30,586 nt of DNA, taken from positions 1 through 30,586 of the forward strand of contig JBNGIS010020676.1 of assembly GCA_049999725.1 (NCBI GenBank), in the 5' to 3' direction. This document shows positions 1-9,231 of this stretch, in pieces (position 1 is the stretch's first letter; each line of letters starts with the position of its first letter). A program made the position numbers and the translations under genes. The notes beneath the pieces are model-generated. The model saw only the letters and a list, made by a program, of their open reading frames with translations, had not been told where the DNA came from and searched no databases. This stretch comes from Haplomitrium mnioides. Lineage: Eukaryota; Marchantiophyta; Haplomitriopsida; Calobryales.

Positions 1-1062
1 CCACAATCTCTTGTTGGGTAAGAAAAAAGTCATTCCACCATTGAATATCAGAATCTGTAAAAAAAATTGTAGCAATTTTCACTTATGTTGTCCTTTATTG
101 AAAATACCATTTTCTCGGCATCCACTTCTCTTTCTTCCTTTTGAGATCGTTTGATTTCAAAATATGCCTTGAGAAGAATCAATATTGAACTCAAAATTTA
201 TTTGTCCACTTCAAGTAGGCACTTGAGTTGACAAATACTATTCTTAGAGAACCAAAATTCATTTGTTGAAAAATGTTTGCTCCAAATCTTTGCATTGGAA
301 TCATTTAACTAGAACTTGAATTGTTGTTTAAAAGTAATATCATGTATCCTTTGAACCAGAGAGGGACATTGCTGTAGAAACATTCTGAAATCCCAAGTTT
401 CCAACAAAAGAGTCACTTGAGGTTTAGGATTATAGGATAATTAAAGCACCTCACTAAGACTCGTAATCATGAAAGCTTTGACACGTTTCAAATATTTCGA
501 GAATTGGTTGAACATTTGATCGATTTGATCATGAGTGTGGCCAACCATGAGAAATCTCATCTTGATTTTTCGAAAAAAAATTCTTGACAATAAAGAGACT
601 AAGATATCCAAATAGGATAGAATTCTTTTTCTCTTGTGTCGCGTTGTCTAGATGAAGATACAAAGTTGGAGGTAGCGGGTCTTCAAAGTCATATATAATT
701 TTGTTGAGTATAGTAACTGTCAAACTAGAGTCGCTTCTCAAGTTTTTGTACGTTAAAAAGCCTCTCAAAGAAAGAGCATGATTGAATATTAAGGCACAAA
801 CAACATGCACACCCACTAAACAATCTTTATCAATTTTTTGGTGGCAAAGGCTAATGTGGAATAACAATTTTCTTCTCATCCATTCTATCAATGACAATCC
901 CCAAGTATTTTTGACCATCAGCATAATATTTTCTTCGATGGTTTACAAGTTTTGTTCTTTCTTTCATTAGTTAGTCATGATGAAGAAAGAGTTGGCGATT
1001 ATATTTGATTGCATCATCACAAAGCACGATGGACATAAAAGTAGTTCAGTAAAACATATGTC
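1..1062 (-). pseudogene. DUF7869-type transposase-like pseudogene, catalytic core and part of C-terminus
   Basis: Seen on minus: three conserved blocks in order, in shifting frames. Block 1 (about 925-880) reads KYLGIVIDRMDEKK. Block 2 (about 660-600) reads PPTLYLHLDNATQEKKN. Block 3 (about 550-515) reads MVGHTHDQIDQMF. Between blocks 2 and 3 the frame shifts near a poly-A run (about 570-580). Downstream come several in-frame stops and a segment matching 30291-30586. Family knowledge: a 'VDGMDQ', 'LDN..xEnKN' and 'VGHTHEDIDQ' series marks DUF7869 proteins, thought to be transposase-like with an RNase H fold. Inference: this is a dead copy of an autonomous DNA element, and its C-terminus lies left of base 1. 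I recognised the family by motif memory, not by search. Confidence 0.75.
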
Positions 1063-1097
1063 GATATTTATAGCTTCAAAACACAACCTCGAGTGCT

Positions 1098-1766
1098 AAA
1101 AACATTCAAGTCATCTTAAACAAATGTTTGAATTTGTAGAAGTGAAAACTTTGTAAAAGATTAAAAACAAACTTTAGGTAATTTGAGAAAAGGAAAATAT
1201 ATTTTACATAAAATAAACAAAAGCTTCAAAAAACAAAAAAACAAGATTTGCAAACAAATGGTACCAGAACACATCCTCTGAACATTTATGATGAGTGGAG
1301 GCAACAATTGATCATATGTGCACATAAGACCAATACAACAACACCAATATCATGGCTTGTTGTGATTATTGTCATGACTGGTTTTAAAAGGAACAAGAAC
1401 AAATCCTATGCATGGTTCTTACTATTATTTTTTACAAAGGCTCTTCATTTAAAGGAACAAAAACAAAACTTGTTGCAAGGCTAAGGTCACCACCAAGAAA
1501 AAGATTCATTTTCTTACTTTATTTAATTGTAGACAAGGGTTAAATTGAAGCTTAAAACAACAAACTTTATGCAAGCATGGACACTCTTCTCACAACTCAA
1601 CTTGCTAATAACTATTCGACTTAAATCTTCTTTGTTGAATAACTTAACAAAAAAATATCTTTTGGCTTTAAGTTGAGAAAATGCAACATCTCTACAACTA
1701 TGCTTTGAGTCTAGAAAAAAGAGCATGGATTACCCAAAGATGTCAAAAGAGAAGAAAATTTGTTAC
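1098..1766 (-). other. Probable intron or insertion inside the DUF7869-type pseudogene
   Basis: This stretch lies between the middle domain (ends about 1795) and the first catalytic block (about 925) and shows no recognisable coding similarity. On minus, a donor-like AAAG|GTAACA falls at 1766/1765 and an acceptor-like TTTTTAG falls near 1098. Related proteins, as I remember them, run from the KIPK..RF..C motif to the first Asp block with a shorter linker, so about 670 bases here are extra. An intron is the simpler reading; a small insertion is equally possible. Short open frames inside it (for example 1523-1726) look incidental. Confidence 0.4.
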
Positions 1767-1794
1767 CTTTGTCAGACTCCAAGACAGAATTTTC

Positions 1795-2274
1795 TCACAA
1801 AGATTTTATTTCTTTATATGTTTTACAAACAACAAATCTATTGCATTTTGGAATTTTTATATTTGGAAAATGAGTTCTCCAATGTTTTGTAAAACCCGAG
1901 AAACTAAGAATATAATGGAGATCTTTCTCTTTCAAATAAGTTATGTAGTAGTCATAAACTTCCCATTTTGTAAAATTATTGGACAAGTTATAAGCTTCGT
2001 GAATGGGCATTCTCTCGCAGTATCCTTGGAAAAAATTGTCCATCCACTCACACACAAAAACTCTTTTAGCAGATAGTTCTCTTTTTCCAAAAATGCCTCT
2101 AGGATATGTGTTTTTGAGATTTTGAATCCTTTGGATTCTATCATTCCCTACTACTAATATTAATTTGAAGGCTCTTCTACAGACAAAGGTACCGTTAGGC
2201 GGAGTAAACCAATTGTCAACATCAGAGTCTTTTCTTGGTATTCCCCACTGAAGTGTGATATCTCGATTCTTCAT
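1795..2274 (-). pseudogene. DUF7869-type transposase-like pseudogene, middle domain
   Basis: A 159-codon open stretch on minus. It contains FVCRRAFKLILVVGNDRIQRIQN near residue 30, resembling the 'vCr.aF...hgi...ri.ri' block that precedes the catalytic part in this family. Near its end is FTKHWRTHFPNIKIPKCNRF followed by VC, matching the family motif 'F...WR..FP.vKIPk..rF..Cd.C', although the second Cys of the CxxC is lost here. It lies in the correct order between the N-terminal part (2342-3490) and the catalytic part (below 1062). The first ATG in the frame is probably not a true start because coding similarity is expected to continue upstream. Confidence 0.75.
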
Positions 2275-2341
2275 GCTTTATCAAAAGTACATTTCTTTAT
2301 ATTTAAAAAAATTATATCTTGCAGAACGACAAGCAATTATT

Positions 2342-3346
2342 TTAACAATATGAAATTCTCTTTAATTTATAAATTGACATTGGATCAAGATTTTTCTTCA
2401 CAAAGCTCTCGTCAAGATGGACTTTCCGCAAAGAATTTTCACGTAAGGTGGTTACCCGTTTGGGTTTTGGCCCAAACAAAGAATTCTTGTGCTGTGTTGG
2501 GCAATTCGGTCCATAAGCAAGTCTAGCAATATGAGATAATTCATCTTGAAGATCTTGATCATCATTGTAAACACTGTTTGTTCTATTGCAAAATAATTTC
2601 AAGAGATAAGGTTCTTCTTGGAGATCGGGAGAACTGCACCATTCCAAAATGGAATCTTGATCAATATCTCAATTAGAAGAAAATGTTTTTTGTAACAAAA
2701 TCAATTACTTTGGCGATAACTCCAAAGAAATGTTGATTGATTGAGACTCTTTGCTAAAATCATTTCCCAAACTGTCAACTAAAGAATCCTCTAAAAGAAT
2801 TTGGTTTGTTTCAGATGTCCCAATCTCCTTGCAAGGTGCAACTTGAAACGAAATCACTCGTTGTTTGAGTGGTGCTATCGGGGACACAGGTTAATCTCCA
2901 AAATTAAAATTATCCATAGATTGCATGTTTTTTGTGTTTTGAACAAACACATTTTGATCCTAAATATCGAGGTCTCCTTCAGATGAGGACAAAGAAAGGT
3001 CTGCAACTATCTGCAATTTCTATGTTGAACTTTTCTTTGTTGATATGTTGGAATACTCAGAAGAAAGATTCAACTTTGACCGCTTGAAAGGCAACAAAGA
3101 TCTTGTGCTAGATGAAGTTTGTTTCTTTAGTTCTCTGCGAGCACTGGGTTCCCTCTTTCTTCCTTTATGCACAATTTGTTTACTCGTTAATCCTATGCGC
3201 GTATTGGATTCACTCCTTGACCCTATACGCATATAGAGTTGAGTCCCTAATCCTATGCGTGCATGGAGTTCATCTTCTCGATCTTTTTGGGTAGAGCTAT
3301 CTGATTCAATAGAAGCCAGCTTTATCCCCAATATACTTGCCATCAC
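2342..3346 (-). pseudogene. DUF7869-type transposase-like pseudogene, N-terminal region with RIG repeats
   Basis: Minus strand. An open frame 3346-3020 carries three units 10 residues apart built on a [HYN]xRIG core, each encoded by a near-palindromic CCTATGCG..-type sequence at 3192, 3222 and 3252. It then runs into a basic Arg/Lys/Ser-rich stretch that could serve as a nuclear-localisation region. From about 3010 to 2342 a second frame reads through with stops near 2953, 2890, 2705 and 2670, and includes an acidic 101-codon open segment at 2342-2647. Conserved domains are not recognisable here. I assign it to the same gene from strand, order and lack of another candidate, so the function of this part is unknown. 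Confidence 0.55.
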
Positions 3347-3349
3347 ACC

Positions 3350-3490
3350 TTATGTTTTTGGTATTCCATCGCTTACCTCCAAATAATTGATGTTTGAACA
3401 AATCTCAACTTGTTTGTCAAAAGTAACACTTTTTTGTGAAGAGGAATCTTGGAATTCTAACCTCTTCTTGCTTTTAAAAGCTCCAGCCAT
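3350..3490 (-). CDS. Candidate first exon of the DUF7869-type gene
   Basis: A 46-codon open frame starting MAGAFKSKKRLEF and ending at a TAA (3352-3350). A consensus splice donor, GGAG|GTAAGC, sits at 3377/3376 within it, so the real exon probably ends at 3377 and the remaining codons are intronic. It lies about 180 bases downstream of a TATA box on the same strand and directly upstream of the RIG-repeat region. The basic KSKKR start fits a nuclear protein. The splice acceptor was not identified. This is inference from position and splice signal; no homology is claimed. Confidence 0.4.
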   Translation of the reverse strand: MAGAFKSKKRLEFQDSSSQKSVTFDKQVEICSNINYLEVSDGIPKT

Positions 3491-3666
3491 TGAAAAGACT
3501 CATAAAAAATCAAGTACTTCAAAGAACTATTGAACAAATATTATGAGCATCTTACGGTCCACCTAAAAGATATGTTTTTCAGGAAATTTTTGCAAAACGA
3601 CAAAATTGGGAACTTTTTGTGCAGAACATAACAAAAAGAAATTGGAAAGATTAAAATGAGTGATGC

Positions 3667-3674
3667 TTTATATA
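3667..3674 (-). promoter_or_regulatory. TATA box of the DUF7869-type gene
   Basis: On minus the sequence reads GTCAGTATATAAAGCATC, a strong plant TATA box. It lies about 180 bases upstream of the candidate ATG at 3490, on the same strand, with no other gene in between. An 8-9 base A-run lies just upstream on minus. Confidence 0.45.
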
Positions 3675-3879
3675 CTGACTTTTTTTTTGGCACTACGCGA
3701 ACCTACGTGTAAAGAGCTCCGCGAATCAATTTTTTACAAGAAAATGCATTTTTTGAAATTTAGCTATAAGATGAAATGGTCACTAACTTTAGCAAGCCAC
3801 AACTAAAAATAATGTCAACTATGTTTAGAAAGCTATTACTAAGTTAGAGTAGCAAAAAGCAATTGCTATTATAGAGAGA

Positions 3880-4085
3880 TAGACACGTAGCACGAGGAGA
3901 GAAAGTCAACGAATTAAAGTGAAAGAGAGAGTCTAGATAGACTACTTTAGAAGAGGACAAGGACACATAGCAAGCAGAGAATTAAAGTAAAGAGAAGGTT
4001 CTAAAGATAAGGACATATGGTAGAAGGAGAACAAAAGTAAAGGGTGGTCTAATTAGAGTGAGAGCGAAAAGAGGGGTCCAATTAG
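3880..4085 (+). repeat. Three imperfect purine-rich U3 repeats
   Basis: Three degenerate units of about 55-75 bases follow one another. Each contains a 'GGA.A...TAGCA/GGTAG' start, an AGAGAATTAAAGTAAAG-like centre and a 'GGTTCTA/GGTCTAA' end. Arrays in U3 upstream of a TATA box are common in plant LTRs and can act as enhancers; here that role is inference. Confidence 0.5.
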
Positions 4086-4149
4086 AAGAGGATAGAAAAT
4101 GACCCAATGGAGTTCCTCCACCTATGTAAGCAAAGTGCTTTCTCTTAAA

Positions 4150-4157
4150 TATATAAA
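4150..4157 (+). promoter_or_regulatory. TATA box of the Gypsy-1 LTR
   Basis: AAATATATAAAGAAGGG lies about 140 bases before the LTR end. Position and sequence fit the Pol II promoter of an LTR; a start site near 4180 is inferred. Confidence 0.6.
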
Positions 4158-4290
4158 GAAGGGAGAGTTTCTTGTTTGGTATCTCTTGCCTTGTGGGCTC
4201 TTGAAGTTCTTGTGCGCTTCTCTTATACTAACTTGTATGTGTTGTACTTGTGCTAACTTGTGTGTGTAATGTGGGTGTGTAGTGTTACAA

Positions 4291-4302
4291 TGGTATTAGA
4301 GC
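4291..4302 (+). other. Primer-binding site, tRNA-iMet type
   Basis: TGGTATTAGAGC differs at one base (T for C) from TGGTATCAGAGC, the complement of the 3' end of plant initiator methionine tRNA. It starts one base after the LTR terminus at 4289. It would prime minus-strand DNA synthesis. Confidence 0.85.
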
Positions 4303-4492
4303 TTGGTCTTCTCTAAAGAGTGTGGATTACCCCTCTTTGGAGAAGTACTTAAGACCTTTTTGAGTAGTGGAATCTCCACTTTGCATTGACTCCATTAGAG
4401 TTAAACTATCAAGTTTTCATGAATAAAGGATAGTGGATATCCCATCCTTTGTACATGAAGATAAGAAGTTTGACTTGATGCTATGGTAGCCA

Positions 4493-4922
4493 ATGCATAG
4501 AGGAGCATTTGTACCTCATAGAATTCCTCTATTAAATCCTTTTAACATTTGTGTGTTTAATATTGACAAACATATCTTTCATCAATTTCTAGTGTATAAC
4601 TTTGGTGATGACTTTATGGTTTTTGTGATGGAATCAAGAGAACCTGTCATTTTACCATGTGGTTGTAAACCATAGTGTTACATGGGAGTGTTTTATTTAT
4701 ATTTTGTGGTAGAAAGAAAAAATGGAATTGAACCAAGCTCCTTTAGAAGAGTTCAACTTCAAATGCCATATTTCTATTAGAGTAACGCCTAAGCAAAAGC
4801 AACATGATTTTCTTGTTCGTAAGTTTGGAGAGAGGTTCTCTAATATTATGTTGGCATCCCTTAAACCTTTTATTTTACCTATTTTTCACAATTGGAATAT
4901 GTATATATTTGTGTTTGTATAA
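4493..4922 (+). CDS. Two small related leader ORFs of Gypsy-1 (unknown function)
   Basis: Two short open frames, 4493-4675 (60 codons) and 4722-4922 (66 codons), lie between PBS and gag. They share a 26-residue module (4580-4657 and 4803-4880) of pattern H.FLV..FG..F......S..P.ILP, with 12 identities by eye. Such agreement between neighbouring frames suggests a duplicated unit that was once translated. I do not recognise the module. No signal peptide or zinc motif is visible. They could be small accessory proteins, an upstream part of gag, or regulatory uORFs. Confidence 0.45.
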
Positions 4923-4941
4923 GTTTTAGAAGGTTAAAATT

Positions 4942-5580
4942 GTGATGATGGCAAAGTTGGAAGAGCTTCAAGTAACTCTTATAGCGAGCCAACTACAAAC
5001 AAACATGTTGATGGCAGAAATGGTGAAAATGCGACTACAACAAGAAAGAGGAGAAGAAAGTCGGGAGACGTTACTTCAGAAAATGAGTAAGTCGTGCAAA
5101 GTAGAGCCTTATAGAGGAAGTCATACAGTTGGCATCATGGAAGGATGGGTTTATCAAATGGAGGTTCACATGCCATATTATTTAAATGCTTTGAATTTGC
5201 AGAAAGGATTGTTTGTAAGATTATTCTTAACAGAGCATGCATCAATATGGCTACAAGGTTGGGATCGACAGAAAATTACACAATGAGAACAACTTTTGTG
5301 GAGCAGTTTAAAAGAAAGTTTGCTCCAAAATTTTTAAACAGTGGATTCTATATTGACCGCAAGAACGAAGCCATGGGAGTTGGAGCAGCAAGGAAGTGTT
5401 GCAAGATACATTGAGGAATTTCGAAGCTTGCAAGTTCAAATCAAAGATATGAGTCCAACGGAGGCACTTGACAAATTTTTGCAAGGGCTAAAGAGAAAGA
5501 TTAGAGGAGAGGTTATAATGCGCAACCCAAAAAACGTAAATGAAGCCATTTCATTTGCTTAACAAATTGAAGGGACACTA
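4942..5580 (+). pseudogene. Gypsy-1 gag (retrotrans_gag type), frameshifted
   Basis: Starts with two ATGs at 4945. The first part is a predicted helical N-terminus followed by VEPYRGSHTVGIMEGWVYQM, the 'f.G......W...me.yf' signature of plant Gypsy capsid. LFLTEHASIWLQGWD follows, matching the 'l.g.A..Ww' block. The frame stops at 5286, and the continuing similarity is in other frames (FVEQFKRKFAP about 5295; YIEEFRSLQVQIKDMSP about 5410; FLQGLKRKIRGEVIMRNP about 5475). At least two frameshifts are therefore present. Gag forms the virus-like particle in the cytoplasm. The next block is the zinc knuckle. Confidence 0.85.
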
Positions 5581-5586
5581 GGAATA

Positions 5587-5838
5587 ATGAAAATTGGAGG
5601 AAACTATGGCCCCATGCCTATGAAGTTGGAGAATATAAGAAGAAGAGAATTTCATCGCCCAAATCTCCAACAAAGAGGACCACAACATACTAATGAAAGG
5701 AGGATGGATGATCGACGAGAAACTCAAACATGCTACAATTGTGGTCGGGTAGGACACATTGCACCAAATTGTAGAGAAGTGCAGCGCAATCAAAGACGAG
5801 TATTTCGATGGCCTCTCCATAATATCAACAATGAATGA
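5587..5838 (+). pseudogene. Gypsy-1 gag C-terminus with CCHC zinc knuckle
   Basis: An open stretch of 83 codons with CYNCGRVGHIAPNC at 5731-5772, a perfect C-X2-C-X4-H-X4-C nucleic-acid-binding knuckle. It is flanked by Arg/Asn-rich sequence typical of nucleocapsid. Just after it the frame ends at TGA and the region before the protease (5840-5960) has stops in all frames I followed. Confidence 0.85.
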
Positions 5839-5959
5839 GATGAAGAAGGTCAAAGAAACGATGGGCACCAGCAAAAAACCTCGTGGTTTTGTTGGGATGA
5901 AGAAGAAAGAGGAGGAAAGCATCTATTATATATAGAAAAACAGAAAAATGGAGGGTTAA

Positions 5960-6310
5960 TTGTGGTTGATGGATGGATGGACTGAAGGATCTGCAATAAG
6001 AGTTTTGGTGGACTCCAAAGCAGAAGAAAATTACTTATCTCGAGCAATAGCATTGAAGTTGAAGTTTCCCCTTGAAAAAGAAGAGCACGAAGTGGTGGAA
6101 ATGGCAAATAGCCAAAGCAAATTTATTGAACAACTATCTCAAAGTATAGCTTTACACATGGGTAACTATAAAGAGAAGTTGGTTTAGTAGAAGATCACAA
6201 CATTGGCAAGATATAACGCTATTCTCGGAATGAAGTGGTTACGAAGATACAATCCGCAAGTAGATTGGAGAAAGAAGACACTCACGACGTCTCAATGGAA
6301 GATTTGAGGA
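5960..6310 (+). pseudogene. Gypsy-1 aspartic protease remnant
   Basis: RVLVDSKAEENYLS places the catalytic Asp at 6011-6013. The family motif is D-[ST]-G-A; here the Gly codon is Lys (6017-6019), which would destroy the active site. A stop follows at 6185-6187. The same frame then continues with YNAILGMKWLRRYNPQVDW, the conserved 'iLGm.WL...nP.idw' block at the protease/RT border. It normally cuts Gag-Pol inside the particle. Confidence 0.8.
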
Positions 6311-6429
6311 GATCGAGTACGATCTCATTCAAGACACCTACCCTATATTTGATTGGAGCAAATGCAATCAAAAAGCAAGATATGGTGTTTTTAGAACTCA
6401 TACGTGAGCTCACCATTGACAAGGAGGAC

Positions 6430-7115
6430 TCAAATCATAATGTTCCACATGAATTTCAAGTTGTTTTGAAGGAGTTTAATGACATTTTTCCCAATGATTT
6501 GCCCAAGGGTTTGCCTCCAAAACAATGCATTGATCACAAGATTGAGGCATTCTAGGAAGTACTCCACCGTGCAAAGCACTATATCGTTTTCCTCCTCATG
6601 ATACAAATCTCAGATTACAGATTGGTTGGAAAAAGGATTCATTAAACCAAGCATTTCTCCTTATGTTGCACCAGTACTATTTGTGAAAAAGAAGAATGAG
6701 AGTATAAGGATGTGCATTGACTATCAAGCACTCAATCAACAAATGGTGAAAAATAAATATTCATTGCCAATGATGGATGAATTATTTGATCAACTTCAAG
6801 GAGCAAATTACTTTACAAAATTGGACTTGAGAAGCGGATACAATCAAATCCAAATTGCGGAAGGTGATGTCCAAAAAACAAGGTTTCAAAGTTGATATGG
6901 GCATTTTGAATATCTCGTTATGCCTTTTGGATTAACCAATGCTCCTCCAACATTTATGGATCTTATGAATGATATTTTTCAATCTTATTTGGATAAGTTT
7001 GTTATTGTCTTTTTGGATGATATTTTCATTTACAGCAAGAGTCTTCAAGAGCATCAACAACATCTTCGTACAATATTAAAGGTACTTACTTCGGAGCCAC
7101 AAGCTATATGCGAAA
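6430..7115 (+). pseudogene. Gypsy-1 reverse transcriptase, truncated
   Basis: Begins with the pre-RT block 'F.DIFPNDLPKGLPPK..IDHKIE', then a frameshifted STPPCKALYRFPPH. RT fingers and palm follow: EKGFIKPSISPYVAPVLFVKKK, R.CIDYQALNQ, FTKLDLRSGYNQI, a stop at about 6893, [13 protein letters not shown], and the catalytic FLDDIFIYS with both Asp codons at 7016-7021. After LRTILKVL the thumb reading LRSHKLYAK is just visible in another frame, then stops. RT normally continues about 150 residues before RNase H; all that is missing. Confidence 0.9.
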
Positions 7116-8861
7116 ATGCAGAAAATGAAAATTAGAAACAAGGAGCTTTGGAGAACAGTTAGGTTGATGCTTTGGAAGGTGGATCGATGCAAAGAAGGGT
7201 CAAAAATTTTCAGATGTGCAGGAACAAAATTGAATGAGCGCAGGTATGCAAAAAGAGCACCTGCAATTCAAAAATTTGGAGACAAACCTGAAGAGAAAAG
7301 GAAAATTGGCAGGCTAGAAATTTGTGCAATGTTGAATGCGGGAAAGCTGATGAAGACGAAGATCGAACAAGGGGCTGTGCAAAGTTGCAAACAGCTGATG
7401 CAGAAAGTTTGAATGCAATCGAAACAACCCACAGTCGCACGATTGCATTGTGTACGTTCGACAGGAGTAAGCATTCAAAATCAAAAAGGCGTCAGTCAAA
7501 ATCGGAAAAGGAGCAGCCTTTGAAATCGAAAGAGGAAGTTTTCTGGAAATTCGAAATCAAAAAGGAAGCATTCGAAATTGCTAAGAGCAGCATTCAAAAT
7601 CGCCAAGAGCAGCATTCGAAATCGATAGAAGGCAGCTTGCTGAAAGTTCAAATCGTGAGCGGGCATCACTCAAAAAGTTTGAAAAGAAGGCAGTATTCTG
7701 AAAGTTCAAATTTGAGTGAGTGTGACAGTTGAAAGTTCGAAAAATGAGGAGTTAGTGAAAGTTCAAACAAGCCTCTGGGAGTTTGAATTTCACTGTAAGA
7801 ACCATCATTAGTTATAGTTCTAATTGCGAGAAGGAACGAGAGTTGATGTAATTCTTGAAAGATTGGAGACAGAAATTCATAGATTTCTACTCCAGTTTCA
7901 AGAATTAGAGGGCGTGGTTCTTTAGGGGTGGATGGTGAAACGTTTTACCTGGATTGTAGTATTCAGTTAGATTACGTAGATATAGAAATAGATAGGTTAG
8001 TGTTAGAAGTAGTCTTAGAGTTAGTTTCAATTACTAACATGGTAGAATAGGTAGATGAAAATCAGCTGATAGTTGCTAGCTGTTATTTTTGTTAGTTTAG
8101 TTTGTTAGGAGGTTAGTTGCGACGAAGCATAAGTCCAGTATGCAGGCCTTATTTCCTCCGGGAAGAATTCATTGTGCAATTTTATTCTTTTCATTTATAA
8201 AGTTCTATCATTTTCTTTGAAGATCCCTCTGCTTTCGGACGTGAGTGACAGTTGTATTTGGAAGCATTATGTTGGCAGAATCGAAATGATAATCTAGATG
8301 GGGAACAAGCAAGTTCTAGAGTGAGCAACAACGGACAGAGCAAGACAAGTGTCGAGAAGTACATACCAAGGGAGTACTTGGGTGTATTCCTTGTGATGTT
8401 TTGATTGTTCCATTGTTTATTACAAAGCTTGAAAATTAATCCCGTAGCGTGTAGCAGCGAAGAGTGTGAGGGAAGAGTGTATGCTATACATGGATTTCGT
8501 ATGCTAATCTATGTGTGGAAGTGTTCCTTATTCCTAAGCGTAAAGTCTATTGGCTGCCATATATTATAGAGTAATTTGATTTGTCAAAGCATGTTGTGTT
8601 AGATTGGAGCTTTGGTACACAACAACGTGCAGCAGACACGGGTCTGTTTGTCATTGTAGCATTTAGGAAGGGTTGAGAAAGGGAGAAGATATCTAGATCA
8701 GGTCCAAGAAGGACTGATCTAAGGGATTTTGATTTAGTTATCTCTATAGTAAGTGAAAGACACACGAAACCATAAAGACAGAGCAAAAACATATTACTCC
8801 ATGTGGGGTCAATACAGAATCAATACAGTTTGATTTGGAATACTCAAAGGAAGCTGCAACA
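7103..8861 (+). repeat. Long LTR-like block R1 (5' LTR of a tRNA-Asp-primed Gypsy element)
   Basis: The right end ...GCTGCAACA lies directly before a tRNA-Asp PBS, so at least its right part is an LTR. From 7103 to about 8511 it is similar throughout (roughly 85 per cent by eye) to 21905-23225. It contains a degenerate short tandem repeat (7470-7640), a TATAAAG-like box near 8196 and AT/GT-rich sequence. Its left end is not a clean LTR terminus: the sister copy extends further left, and the junction with Gypsy-1 RT falls in shared AAAATGCAGAAAATG-like sequence. Open frames inside (7116-7412, 7322-7732) are low-complexity and probably not coding. Confidence 0.65.
7470..7640 (+). repeat. Degenerate AAATCGAAAAG/AGCAGC tandem repeat in R1
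   Basis: About seven imperfect units of 20-27 bases built from 'ATTCRAAATCR.MAAG' and 'AGCAGC'. The corresponding part of the sister block (22270-22400) is shorter and interrupted by a T-run. It explains the Ser/Lys-rich open frame seen here. Confidence 0.5.
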
Positions 8862-8863
8862 TT

Positions 8864-8881
8864 TGGCGCTGTTGCCGGGGA
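8864..8881 (+). other. Primer-binding site, tRNA-Asp type
   Basis: TGGCGCTGTTGCCGGGGA matches 17 of 18 bases of the complement of the plant tRNA-Asp(GUC) 3' end. It follows the LTR end after two bases. This PBS type is known from Athila/Tat-like Gypsy elements, so it marks a different lineage from the iMet-primed Gypsy-1. Confidence 0.85.
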
Positions 8882-9231
8882 GTAAAATTGATTTCTGTGA
8901 TTGTCTTTGAAGATCAATTGTGAAAGGTGAAAGGACCAAGGAAGAGTCTTTTTTGGATAATTTGACTTAAGAGTGTGGACATGTTTTTGGAATTGTTACA
9001 GGGTAGAAATACATGTAGTAGTACAGTCGATTGGGAGCAGGAGAGTACTGGTTTCAAGGTTCCTAGGCCAAGGAACCTGAAAAATGGAGAAGCTTGACTG
9101 CATCCAAAAATCTGATCTGTAGGTTGCTTGTTCATGTAATGACATAGTACTATTTTTCTTTTTCAAATGTATATGTTGCGTAAGACCTACAATAGTAATG
9201 GATTAAAGAGGTTGTGCAGCAGCACACTTAA

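Larger units (their letters stand above)
3740..4289 (+). repeat. 5' LTR of Gypsy-1 (left end approximate)
   Basis: The right end is set by ...GTGTTACA immediately before the PBS. A TATA box lies about 140 bases upstream of that end, as expected for an LTR with U3-R-U5. The U3 part is purine-rich. The left boundary is a guess; TG dinucleotides near 3743 and 3813 are candidates, and the partner LTR is missing from the window. Confidence 0.6.
3740..7115 (+). mobile_element. Truncated Ty3/Gypsy LTR retrotransposon (Gypsy-1)
   Basis: In order on plus: LTR-like sequence with a TATA box, a terminal ...TTACA at 4289, a tRNA-iMet PBS at 4291, two small leader ORFs, gag, a CCHC knuckle, an aspartic protease and RT. 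The order PR before RT with 'FLDD' and 'LGM.WLRR.NP' motifs is typical of Ty3/Gypsy. RNase H, integrase and the 3' LTR are absent: the RT reading fades after an LRSHKLYAK-like stretch at about 7085-7115 and runs into an unrelated LTR-like block. The left LTR limit is uncertain because there is no second LTR to compare. Many stops and frameshifts show it is dead. Confidence 0.85.

Noticed and set aside
3691-3703. CACTA terminus (CACTACGCGAACC)
   Set aside because: Orientation is wrong for the adjacent minus-strand gene and no matching inverted terminus was seen.
4942-7115. Endogenous pararetrovirus (caulimovirid)
   Set aside because: It has an LTR end, a PBS immediately after it and Ty3/Gypsy gag; no movement protein or viral coat arrangement is present.
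7322-7732. 136-codon Ser/Lys-rich ORF
   Set aside because: It covers a degenerate short tandem repeat in an LTR-like block; the sister block does not keep the frame.
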